Below, one piece after another: positions 53,840-64,000 of a DNA stretch of 64,000 bases. Each line of letters begins with the position of its first letter. The stretch's first letter is position 1. Made by a program: the position numbers and the translations under genes. The notes under the pieces are model-generated. The model was given only the letters and a program-made list of their open reading frames with translations. It had not been told where the DNA came from and did no database searches. This stretch comes from Omphiscola glabra (lineage: Eukaryota > Mollusca > Gastropoda > Lymnaeidae), in NCBI GenBank assembly GCA_964017045.1, contig OZ024796.1, positions 26,723,010 through 26,787,009 on the forward strand. The letters are read 5' to 3'.

Positions 53840-56050
53840 GACAGGATGGACACACCCTCCAGAAGCAGATGACTGGCTGGAGTAATCGATAAATGTTTGG
53901 AGGTATTTACATTAAAGATGTATTTAAATTAAATTATTGAATGGTTGGATGGAATTTTACACACATGTGCGTATGTGGGCATGTGACATGAATGATGGCA
54001 TACATTTCTTTCATTGCCAGAAGAGAGATCGGATTTTGCATGGATGGATGAATGAATAGAAGATTTTAATAAATCGTGCGTTAGTAAGAGACGACCGTAC
54101 AGTTGATGCATACAAATAAAACACGTTAAGATTAATTAAGAGCAGAAGATGGAAAAATACGTGCGTAAAATAATACGCATACAAAAATTGTTACCATTGA
54201 TTTTCCGACGTCTCCATTTTTTTTGTTCAGTCTCAGAGTTCATTATCTTATCAGCTGACATGCGTTCCGGCTTTTTATACCTTGCTGGTAATTTGGACCA
54301 TAGCACCGTCGACCACAGGAGACTCCGCTGTGTTCGTACATCCTCGACCGTTGAACTTTAACCCTGTCTTAGGGCATAACGACCGTTTATGGTACTTGTT
54401 TATGGTATTGCGTTGAGTCGGGTTTCTCTAAACGACTCTGTGGAGTAAAACAAATCGTCATGCACCCCCCCCCCCCCATAGCACGAAAATGCGAAAACGA
54501 CCCCTGCTAATGATTGGGATTAAGAGCTGAACGCCGCCCCATGTCAAGTCAAGTCGATTTGTTTAGTTTTGTAATCTCTCAGGTTTTCTCCTTCTCTGTG
54601 TATTTTATTTCACATTGCTTCAACCTGAACGCAGTCATTCTCATGGTGCACCAATTGGGTTTTGTCATTTCTAAGACCGGAAAACGTCATAGCGTTACTA
54701 TTTTTAGAACGTCGGACAAATAGTTCTTAAAACATGGCAGGTAATAGTGTGTGTTTCAGCATATCGTTCGGACGATCCTTGTATCTAGAGTTACTGTTAC
54801 ATGTTCCGTACTCGCAAAGAAGTCCTATTTCACACAAAAAAGCTGTAAAAAAATTGTGTAAAATATTTCGTAAAGTATATTTGTAAATAAGTTTTGATTT
54901 AGGTTAAGGGCCTCTTCGCTAACATAGTTATACTGAACAGTGGGTGACATTTAGTCCGACCCGAGTACTCGGATTATTACAACAGTTCTATTAATATATC
55001 TCCGATAATAAACGACAAGCACTATTCCTTTTTTTTTTAAAGTCGATTCTCAAATTAAGACTCAGATGGCATGGGTTTCTCAAACATAATTAGACTTCTA
55101 GCAATGTAGGCGGTGCAGGCCCCACGAGCGAGCTTGCCTCGTTGTTCACTAACAAATCAAATTCATTACAAATTTCATTACTATTTCATTCCCATTTCAT
55201 GCCCCGCGTAAATAAGGTGTCAGCAATAAAGTGTTAAATGTTTTTGACTGAACTCTGGCACATTGATTAAAAAACAACACCAAAAAAAAAAAAATTAAAT
55301 AAATGTATGTCATGGTTGTGTCACACTGATGACTTAGCAAATTTCCACAAAACTTCTTATGCCCTGTCACGTACAGAAATTAGCTTGACTTAATTCATAT
55401 GAACACACTGGATATCAGGTTAATTGTGCAGACACGACCATGACAAGGAAACGTTTAAAATACTCTTATTGCTTTAGTCGAGGCATCTTCCAGTATTTTC
55501 CGGGAACGTTTGTCGATGGTACTCTACAACACTGTCTATCAACGAATACCCAGGCACACCGACTTTGGAACACATTAAGATTGACTGGATTCATCTTTAT
55601 TATTAGTTTCTCGCACGCAGATTTACCTGTTTACATTATCTCCAATTAACTACACAGTATATCCAAAAAAAAGGGAACAACAAAAAAACCCACCAAAAAA
55701 AACACAACAACAACACATGAGCTATCACCCAAGAACGTCTCATGGCTGGCTTTTTAAGTAACTCCCTCACTCCATTCTGTATGTCTCACTCCTTATATCC
55801 ACACACTTGTTTATTATTCTATTTCTGTCATCCAGTGATCAATCAGACACAATAATACTCATGACACAACTCACAGAACCAAACTGCGTTCGTATTAACA
55901 GGGACTCTCACACCCTTGACAGAAACTCATAAATGGAAGGGATCCATGAATCAAATAAAAAGATTCATTTTGATATAATTTTTGAGCCAAGGGTGATTCT
56001 CTTTGTTCCGTTGGGAACAAATGTCTAACATTTTCTAAATAAATTACATT
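53840..56050. other. Intergenic region, possible aminotransferase promoter side
   Basis: No coding region supported. A C-run at 54463-54477 is followed by ACGAAAATGCGAAAACGACC, resembling the ends of the 7949/44470 element family. Short open frames at 54149-54361 and 54514-54723 show no domain. Confidence 0.5.
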
Positions 56051-56051
56051 A

Positions 56052-56489
56052 GAACAGGCTTTCCACAAACGGTGGTCCACTGACCGGTCCGCGAGCCTTA
56101 CGTTGCCAGGTCGCACAACATGACTATTTATGTTGAAATAAACAAATATTGATATTTCTGGCATTAGTCCCTAATTCTATTTCCAAACTTGTCCACATGT
56201 CCGTCAAACTTTAAAGAAATGTGGCAAACGTGGCCTATGAATATAACTGTATTATAACTGGGGGGTTAGCTGCTTACTGGATCAGATTTTCCTAAAGTCT
56301 GCTGTATGGCATCATTTTAAACTGTAGAATTCATTCATCTGCGCCCCAAGGTAAAATTATGATATTGTTCACATCATTTTTTTGCGAAAAAATGAACAAG
56401 GATTTTTAGCATCAATGAGGGGAGGGTATGGGCATGTTAGCTTACATTCTTAGTGGCTAGGTGGCACATAATGCTATGGGAATCACTGA
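56052..56489. repeat. Possible decayed hAT-like element
   Basis: CAGGCTTTCCACAAACGGTG, then GGTCCACTGACCGGTCCGCG at the left; TATGGGAATCACTG at the right. The ends are weakly inverted (CAGnnnTTCCCA type) and the flanks show no convincing 8-bp duplication. Confidence 0.35.
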
Positions 56490-56598
56490 TAAGACTAATT
56501 TAAATGCGCCTTGCTACAGGTCAAAAGCGTCTAGTTTACAAGATACACGATGACACGCAAAATATCAAAGCCATTATAACAGGGGGATCGTCCTCACA

Positions 56599-56774
56599 GG
56601 CCCGCACCTAGGAAATTCTGGGGCCCGCAGGTAGCTGACAAAGTTAGGGCCACTTTCGTGTTTCAAACATGTGCGTATATTAAAGAAAAAAAACTCGAAA
56701 AAGTGCGGGTCTCTATCTAGCTCGGGTCCCTGGAAAGTGCCAAGTTTGCGCCCCCCCCCCCTCAGGCGCGGGCC
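56599..56774. mobile_element. Short inverted-repeat MITE
   Basis: The left end CAGGCCCGCACCTAGG pairs with the right end CCTCAGGCGCGGGCCTG, read as CAGGCCCGCGCCTGAGG on the other strand. It is 176 bp with no coding capacity. The CAGG start suggests hAT, but the target duplication is unclear. Confidence 0.55.
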
Positions 56775-57149
56775 TGGTCCCTAGCCCTAATCTTCATCTT
56801 TCGGTGGCTCAGAAAAAAGATGTCAAGTATACTTTTGTGAGGTTTGTAAAATAATTTAAAAAAATAATAATAAAATATATATACAAAAAACATAATCATG
56901 GAAATTTGCGTATCCGGAAATTTGATCGAAAGAAATTTGGTGGAATCTTTTTTTTAGTTTACACGTTAAAATTTTGGGTAAAATTTCTTTTTGAACGCAT
57001 TATTTTGTTTTATTATATAATATATTGCGTTCGAATAGAAATTTGACGAACATTTTAACGTGTGAACTGAAAAACATATTCGACCAAATTTCCGTCGATC
57101 AATTTTCCGTCGACGAAATTTATTTCGATCAAATTTCCGGTAACCGGAA

Positions 57150-57672
57150 ATTTGATATAATTTGATTGCGCAGACCACGACAGCACTAAAAAGGTTCAAG
57201 AAATTATGGAACGACAAAAATATAGCCCCCAGAAGCAAAGTCAGGCTGATGCGCTCATTAATCCTCTCCATTTTCTTATACGCCTGTGAGTCCTGGACAT
57301 TAACAGCAGAGCTTGAAAGGAAAATAAAGGCGATGGAGATGAGATGTTACAGAGGCATTCTTGGCATCTGCTATAGAGACCACATCACAAATGAGCAAAT
57401 AAAAGAAACGATTCGTGAAGCAATTGGGCAATATGATGGCCTTCTGACGTCTGTTAAAAAAGCGCAAACTTGAGTGGTATGGCCACGTGACCAGAAAACA
57501 AGGGCTCGCCAAAGAGATCTTGCAGGGCACTACTAGAGGAGGAAGAAGAAGAGGAAGACAAAGAAAAAGATGGGAAGATAATATCAAAGAATGGACGGGA
57601 TTAAAACTAGGCGATGCTATGCGTAAGGCAGAAGACCGAGAGGAATGGAGAAGATGATGATGATGATGATGA
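57150..57672 (+). pseudogene. RTE-like LINE 3' fragment with ATG-repeat tail
   Basis: It reads RFKKLWNDKNIAPRSKVRLM and LSIFLYACESWTLTAELERK, then MEMRCYRGILGI, the C-terminal part of an RTE-type reverse transcriptase. A run of six A's near 57457 shifts frame. The next frame gives LEWYGHVTRKQGLAKE and RRRGRQRKRWEDNIKEW. The copy ends in (GAT)n at 57654-57672, the usual simple-repeat tail of RTE elements. It differs in sequence from the copy at 52770-53830, so it is a separate lineage. Confidence 0.85.
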
Positions 57673-57975
57673 ATCATGGAAAAATAATGATCTTAAATTA
57701 AATATTATGAAACTGGTGTCCAAGACATTAGTTACATTGTTTTGAAGATATCAAGTAAAATTAAAAAAACAAATACTTAGACGGTTTTCTCTAACTTCCT
57801 TACAAAAATGTGCTGGTATTAAGATCATTTTACTATGACCAATTCAATGACCACCGGCGGGGCTGTGTAGTTTATGTCATATGCTGAGCCACATGTGGCC
57901 ATTGTGTCAGGCTTTTAGCGTGATACTGTTGCTTTGAGAAAAATTGACCTTGATGAAACAGTAAAAAAAAATCAA

Positions 57976-58075
57976 TAAAAAAGATAGATAGATGGACGGA
58001 TGGATGGATAGATAGATAGATAGATAGACATATAGATAGGGAGATAGACAGATAGATAGATAAATAGATAGATAG
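57976..58075. repeat. GATA-type microsatellite
   Basis: GATAGATA and GATGGATG units in a run of about 100 bp with interruptions. Its - strand translation gives an artefactual YLSIYLSI-type peptide. Confidence 0.9.
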
Positions 58076-58417
58076 TATAATATATTGATAGATGAGGGGG
58101 AGTAGACCCGATCACTCCAATTCAAACGACATACCTCCATCTTTCAATGTCAATTGCAGCCAAGTAAAAATTCTAGTAGTCAGCCGGGCAGCCTCTTCCT
58201 TACATGTATCGTTATTGTCAAATCCTGGCGTCGGTTCTGTTGCCACAAAGATCGTTATGAGCAGTAGTAGATTCAGTTATTTAAAAAAAAATGTCGTAAG
58301 AAAAACAAATAGTGCTGTCGAATGGTTTATTGTGGAATTATAAAACTTTAAAGGGAATAATTTTTTAGTCTTAGTTTTGAAAGGTTTGCTCACAGAGCAA
58401 CAGATCGTAAGAAACAA

Positions 58418-59140
58418 TTAAAGGCTTGGCGAGAGAATTGGAAGAGATTCTAGAAAGTCACATTCAGCTATGAATATCAAAACATAAAACACTGACCAGT
58501 CCATGACTTTGTGAAATTCAATATCAGCTGCCTTTAGGTGTCCTCTAAGCCTTGGTATTTCTTTTAAAAGTTCATCTTCTGATAAATCAACATAGAAAGA
58601 GGTTACTTTTGAAATGTACACCAATAACCCTTCTTCACTTGCTGATAGTAGACTCTTGGGTTAAACAGCCCCAATAATTTCTGCTACTTCCTTGATCGCT
58701 CATGATCTGATCTGGAGTTCAGTATGAAATCGATCATTGCACGCCAGCATTTATTAATTGTTCTCCTGCCATTCTCTTCTTAAACCTTTGTCTTCTCTCT
58801 ACCGAAATTCCACATTTGTCTGATTTAAAAAAATGCTTTTTAAAAGCATGTTCCACCAAGTGACAGCGCTTCTCGTGCAGGAAGAATCTTAAGGCCTCTA
58901 GGTTGGTCACCACTTTGTCAAGAGTAAAACCTTTAGTCTGCAGATAGTGCGGTGTAAGATTAACTTCCTCAAGTAAATCAGCCCAAAGAAAACGGTAGCA
59001 GATACACATGAAACAATAGACGGCACTTAAAAGACCTTGTGATGTATCTCTTGAATGCAAATTTTCAAGTACACCACATAGAGCGTCAACACACATCGAT
59101 GAGCACTCCAACTTGTTGACAGTCTCTTCACCGTTATTCT
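58418..59140 (-). pseudogene. hAT transposase-like (ZMYM1-type) pseudogene fragment
   Basis: On the - strand, a start like VKRLSTSWSAHRCVDAL is followed by a frame slip and a 125-residue frame (59111-58734). That frame contains LLSAVYCFMCICYRFLWADL and LTPHYLQTKGFTLDKVV, the pattern of the hAT/ZMYM1-like transposase core (R-W-S, then helical W-x-x-(I/L)-L with L-Q-x-K). Stops follow. A second piece (58624-58418) reads VTSFYVDLSEDELLKEIPRL. The C-terminal dimerisation motif and zinc finger were not found, so it is inactive. Confidence 0.65.
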
Positions 59141-59159
59141 AGTGTGTTCAGTTTGGATT

Positions 59160-59332
59160 GGTTACACTTGTGGAATATATACGTGTGCTCGGGTATCCTG
59201 TTATGAAATTCCGCTAGAACTTGCATCATGTGCTCTGTAAATATGATGTTGTATCATTTTTGTGTCAGCCCCAAGATGGTGTCAACCGGTGCGGTCCGCG
59301 ACCCCACACCCCCCCTAGTTACGCCAGTGCTC
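59160..59332 (+). repeat. Dispersed repeat, copy 2 (partner of 230-408)
   Basis: Matches 230-408 in order and orientation; it ends CCCCCTAGTTACGCCAGTGC. It abuts the hAT/ZMYM-like pseudogene. Confidence 0.5.
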
Positions 59333-59433
59333 ACAGCTCCAGCCTTTTGAATTTAAATATATGTGGTCGTCATTATGAGAAGCGTCTGGAGCTTCGGACT
59401 CATCCAGTTGATGCTGAGAATTGAAGCGTACAG

Positions 59434-59615
59434 GACAGAACGGGTTACTCAGTACAGAACAGGTTACTCGGTACAGAACAGGTTACTCGGTACAGAACAG
59501 GTTACTCGGTACAGATCATGTTACTCAGTGCAGAACAGGTTACTCAGTACAGAGCAGGTTAATCAGTACAGAGCAGGTTACTCAATACAGAACAGGTTAC
59601 TCAGTACAGAACAAG
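59434..59615. repeat. Minisatellite, 19 bp x about 9
   Basis: ACAGAACAGGTTACTCGGT and variants (CAG for CGG, GAGCAG for GAACAG) in tandem. Two overlapping open frames across it are artefacts. Confidence 0.92.
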
Positions 59616-59847
59616 ACTTGAGGTGGTTCTGCTTCTCTTTGCTGGGTGCTTTATTAGAGCGTGAGCAGAGCTTTTACTCTCAGAAGATTATGTCCCAAGA
59701 GCGCGTCTTACTCGCCAGCTTCTTTGATCCATAGCATGTATTTCACATGCATCCATGTCGATGTCCATGGATTTTAGGGCCCTCTTAGACAACCTTTAAA
59801 GCGCTTGTTTTTCTGCCCACCAGCTAAGCGTTTTGCACTGGAGAGTT

Positions 59848-60344
59848 CACCGGACATTCGTTGTTTAGGCAGTCTGCTGTCTGGCATTCTCATAGCATGA
59901 CCTGCCCATCTGGCTAGTCACCGGACATTCGTTGTTTAGGCATTCTGCTGTCTGGCATTGTCATAGCATGACCTGCCCATCTGGCTTGTCACCGGACATT
60001 CGTTGTTTAGCCAGTCTGCTGTCTGGCTTTGTCGTAGCATGACCTGCCCATCTGGCTTGTCACCGGACATTCGTTGTTTAGCCAGTCTGCTGTCTTGCTT
60101 TGTCGTAGCATGACCTGCCCATCTGGCTTGTCACCGGACATACGTTGTTTAGCCAGTCTGCTGTCTGGCTTTGTCATAGCATGACCTGTCCATCTGGCTT
60201 GTCACCGGACAATCGTTGTTTAGCCAGTCTGCTGTCTGGCTTTGTCGTAGCATGACCTGCCCATCTGGCTTGTCACCGGACATTCGTTGTTTAGCCAGTC
60301 TGCTGTCTTGCTTTGTCGTAGCATGACCTGCCCATCTGCCTTGT
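59848..60344. repeat. Minisatellite, 71 bp x 7
   Basis: CACCGGACATTCGTTGTTTA recurs at 59848, 59919, 59990, 60061, 60132, 60203 and 60274. Each unit also has TCTGCTGTCTGGC and GTAGCATGACCTGCCCATCT. Copies differ by one to four bases; the first two have GGCAGTC or GGCATTC in place of GCCAGTC. Confidence 0.93.
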
Positions 60345-60771
60345 AGGATTTCTATATCGGGGATCTTGCTTGACCTGCCACCGTATGCCAAGACGATGGT
60401 TTAGTTGTCTAGCATGTCTGCTGTGCACTGTCAACGTCTCGCTGGCGTGTAGGTAGGCAGGAGTTGTCCTTAATACGTTGAGCTCACCGACAAGACCCTT
60501 TAACACTTAAGTACTCTTGTGAACCCTACCAGATCTAACAAGTGCTTTGGGAGTTCAAGTTTTTTTTGTTCTCATCCACTATTTCTTGTTTTTTTTTTTT
60601 TTTTTTGTTCTCATCAACTAATGTTACTGACCGCGAGAGATGGCTTCAAGTTTCAAGATATTATCTTTATAAAAAAGTTTAATAACAATAATAATTTTTT
60701 TAAATTATTAAAAAAAAACAAAAACAATACCTCGGAATAGTAATGTACAAAGTATTGGGACAGAAAAAAAA

Positions 60772-61048
60772 AACATCAACAAAAAAGAAACGAACATCAA
60801 CAAAAAAGAAACGAACATCAACAAAAAAGAAACGAACATCAACAAAAAAGAAACGAACATCAACAAAAAAGAAACGAACATCAACAAAAAAGAAACGAAC
60901 ATCAACAAAAAAGAAACGAACATCAACAAAAAAGAAACGAACATCAACAAAAAAGAAACGAACATCAACAAAAAAGAAACGAACATCAACAAAAAAGAAA
61001 CGAACATCAACAAAAAAGAAACGAACATCAACAAAAAAGAAACGAACA
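60772..61048. repeat. Minisatellite, 21 bp x 13, nearly perfect
   Basis: AACATCAACAAAAAAGAAACG repeated about 13 times with almost no variation. Both strands stay open (KKKRTST on +, MFVSFLL on -), giving two false open frames. The near identity of units implies recent expansion. Confidence 0.94.
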
Positions 61049-61856
61049 GCCTCGTCATGAAATCTTTAATTTATCCTGCTTAAAGGCTGCGTACATGTAG
61101 ATGAGCTTTCAAAATATAAACAAGAGGAATACACACATTTTCATCACTAAAAATTTTTTTTCTTTGGTCAAAAATTTTCAAATGAATAAGACGTCATCGG
61201 AACTTCTCCGAAAATTGTGCACACCATTAAAATAAAAGCTTGGGGACTGCATCCGTGAACTAAACACTGAGGGCATGTTATGAAAATTTGTCAAGTAGCT
61301 TCAGAAATAAAAAAAAATAAAATGCTGAAACTGTAGATATCGAAATCGTTTGAAAGTATGACATTAGGGATTAGATAATCTTTAAACTGTTTACGCGATT
61401 TTTATAATCTCATAAGAAGTTAGATTAGCATAACTCATGTCACAGCAAACAAAATATTTTTAAAAATTGGGGAAAAAAGAAATACAATTTATTGATGGTC
61501 TGATAGTTGCCCATTTCCGGGGTGACGTTGCATCGTAAGTGTTGACTAGGATGGGAATCAGACAAAAAACCATTCAAAACAAAATACAAAACAATGACGA
61601 ACTTCTTTCTTTTTTTTCCCCCCTCTAGCAAGAGGACATTTGAAACGACATAGACGGCTACTCTTGGTAAGCCACTTGGAGCGGGGCTCTTTAAAACTAT
61701 TCATCTCAAGTCTCCAATGTCAGATTGACAATATCATTAATTTAAATTAATATGATACATTATAATATAGATCATAAATCAAGCAATAATCATGCAAAAT
61801 GTGTGTCTATTTAAAACAGTAATAAAAAAACGCCTGTCTGAAGAGTATGAGAATTT
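61049..61856. other. Unassigned AT-rich stretch
   Basis: No gene, repeat array or transposon end recognised; short open frames lack coding features. Confidence 0.5.
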
Positions 61857-61864
61857 CACTAGGG

Positions 61865-62029
61865 CAGTGGCGTAGCGAGGGGGGGCAATGGGGCATCATG
61901 CCCCGGGCGCTACTCACAAAGAGGCACCAAATGGTATATTTTACATATAATATTATATGGTTTTCGAATGGGGGGGGGCGCTAAAAAGGTATTGTGCCCC
62001 GGGCGCAAGTTAAGATCGCTACGCCACTG
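61865..62029. mobile_element. 165-bp hAT MITE with target-site duplication
   Basis: The left end CAGTGGCGTAGCGA and right end TCGCTACGCCACTG are perfect 14-bp inverted repeats. The flanking 8-mers CACTAGGG (61857-61864) and CACTAAGG (62030-62037) differ at one base, as expected for hAT. GCCCCGGGCGC occurs near both ends in opposite orientation context. No coding capacity. Confidence 0.88.
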
Positions 62030-62039
62030 CACTAAGGGA

Positions 62040-62865
62040 TTCACCAGAAAGCCGTATTTTGAAGTTTATTCTACGTTTTGCAGATAAAGCAATGCGGTTT
62101 CCAATATGTGATAAACAGCCTTATATTGTTCCTGTAAAAAATGGGGAAAATAAAAAACAGTAAATAAGGGATTCGAAACTACATTCAAACTTACATAATG
62201 CAATATCAATTGCGACCTTATCAAATGAGGAAAACGTAAACTAGGAGATCATTTGGAAAAAAAACTGTGCAATCAGAAATGAAACAAACCTCATTTTTTG
62301 GTTATCACTAGCATAATAATTACATTTCTAATTGAGTTGAACAGCTGATATTTTTTACTCTAGCAATAACCCATCAAAACTGATTTGGGAAAATGATACA
62401 ATTTTGACCTGATGATCTTTAACACTGTGCTCTTCAGTTTTTTTTTCAACTGGTTCATTTTCACATCGCTAGCGAATAGCTTCAATGAGTTAGACGCGAG
62501 GCGTTTTGTCAGTGCCATCTTAAGGCATTGTGACTCTGGGCAGTTGGCCTGGATCTCAAGCTTGTCGGGGGATATCACTTTTCCTTGGGATCAAGTCAGT
62601 CTTATTGTTGATGAATATAAATAGAGCAATATGCAATTTAATTTGCTTTCACGGTACAGTGGGATCAAGTTCCACAAGATTTATTCAATTTTCAATAAAT
62701 TTCTTCGAGAAAAATTGCAAATTGAAAAAAAGAAATTCAGGTATTTAAGGGCACGGGGTGAAATGTGCTAAAGTCAATCAATGAGTTTTACGATAGGCGA
62801 CATATGTCCATTGAATTTTAAATTTAATTATACTATTAAATTTCTATAAACATACAAATTAAAAA
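62040..62865. other. Unassigned intergenic stretch
   Basis: Two overlapping short open frames near 62412-62748 and one on the other strand carry no recognised domain, and no array or transposon end is seen. Confidence 0.45.
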
Positions 62866-62869
62866 ATAT

Positions 62870-64000
<1,131 letters not shown>

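Noticed and set aside
59363..59734. Overlapping frames with NRLLSTEQVTQYR repeats
   Set aside because: Product of a 19-bp array read in shifting frames; no start context, domain or splice support.
59848..60344. CRISPR-like direct repeats
   Set aside because: The whole 71-bp unit repeats with no unique spacers, and the window is plainly eukaryotic; it is a minisatellite.
60708..61060. Open frames on both strands with KKKRTST and MFVSFLL repeats
   Set aside because: Both come from the same near-perfect 21-bp array, so open frames on both strands are automatic.

Overview
The window is eukaryotic nuclear DNA from an invertebrate, most likely a gastropod mollusc. The evidence is AT-rich sequence, GT-AG introns, long intergenic stretches of simple repeats, tRNA-derived SINEs, non-LTR retrotransposon remnants and hAT-type DNA transposon copies. 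Two short elements closely resemble SPIN, a horizontally spread hAT family that I recall being reported from a pond snail. The taxon is an inference; nothing in the window names the species.

Three protein-coding genes can be assembled exon by exon with consistent reading phase. (1) On the + strand, 3644-7805: a two-exon gene for a 1142-residue, mostly disordered protein ending in a divergent SH3 domain. (2) On the - strand, 34453 down to 11368: an 18-exon gene for cytosolic carboxypeptidase 5 (AGBL5/CCP5), a tubulin deglutamylase. The model gives 1331 residues, with zinc ligands H252, E255 and H733 and catalytic E815. About 380 residues, rich in His, Asn, Gln, Ser and acidic residues, separate the two halves of its active site. 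(3) On the - strand, 52261 down to 42482: a 12-exon gene for a 437-residue fold-type I PLP aminotransferase of the kynurenine/alpha-aminoadipate aminotransferase type, with PLP lysine K278. The SH3 gene and AGBL5 converge (3' ends near 7.8 and 11.4 kb). AGBL5 and the aminotransferase lie head to tail. Nothing suggests a shared pathway.

Layout: 1-3.6 kb is repeat-bearing intergenic DNA; 3.6-7.8 kb the SH3 gene; 7.9-10.9 kb inverted-repeat elements and a minisatellite; 11.4-34.5 kb AGBL5, whose introns hold a SPIN-like element, a decayed hAT transposon with a target duplication, SINE copies and many minisatellites; 34.5-38.8 kb intergenic; 38.8-39.7 kb a decayed LINE; 39.7-42.4 kb empty; 42.5-52.3 kb the aminotransferase gene; 52.7-53.8 and 57.1-57.7 kb RTE-like LINE 3' ends; 58.4-59.1 kb a hAT/ZMYM-like pseudogene; 59.4-61.1 kb three minisatellite arrays; 61.9-62.0 kb a short hAT MITE; 62.9 kb a long AT microsatellite.

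I found no bacterial-type operon, CRISPR array, rRNA or intact tRNA gene. The most unusual items are the enlarged catalytic-domain insert of the carboxypeptidase, the SPIN-like elements, the SH3 domain that has lost most of its peptide-binding aromatics, and a tandem repeat that has copied the 5' splice site of an aminotransferase exon.
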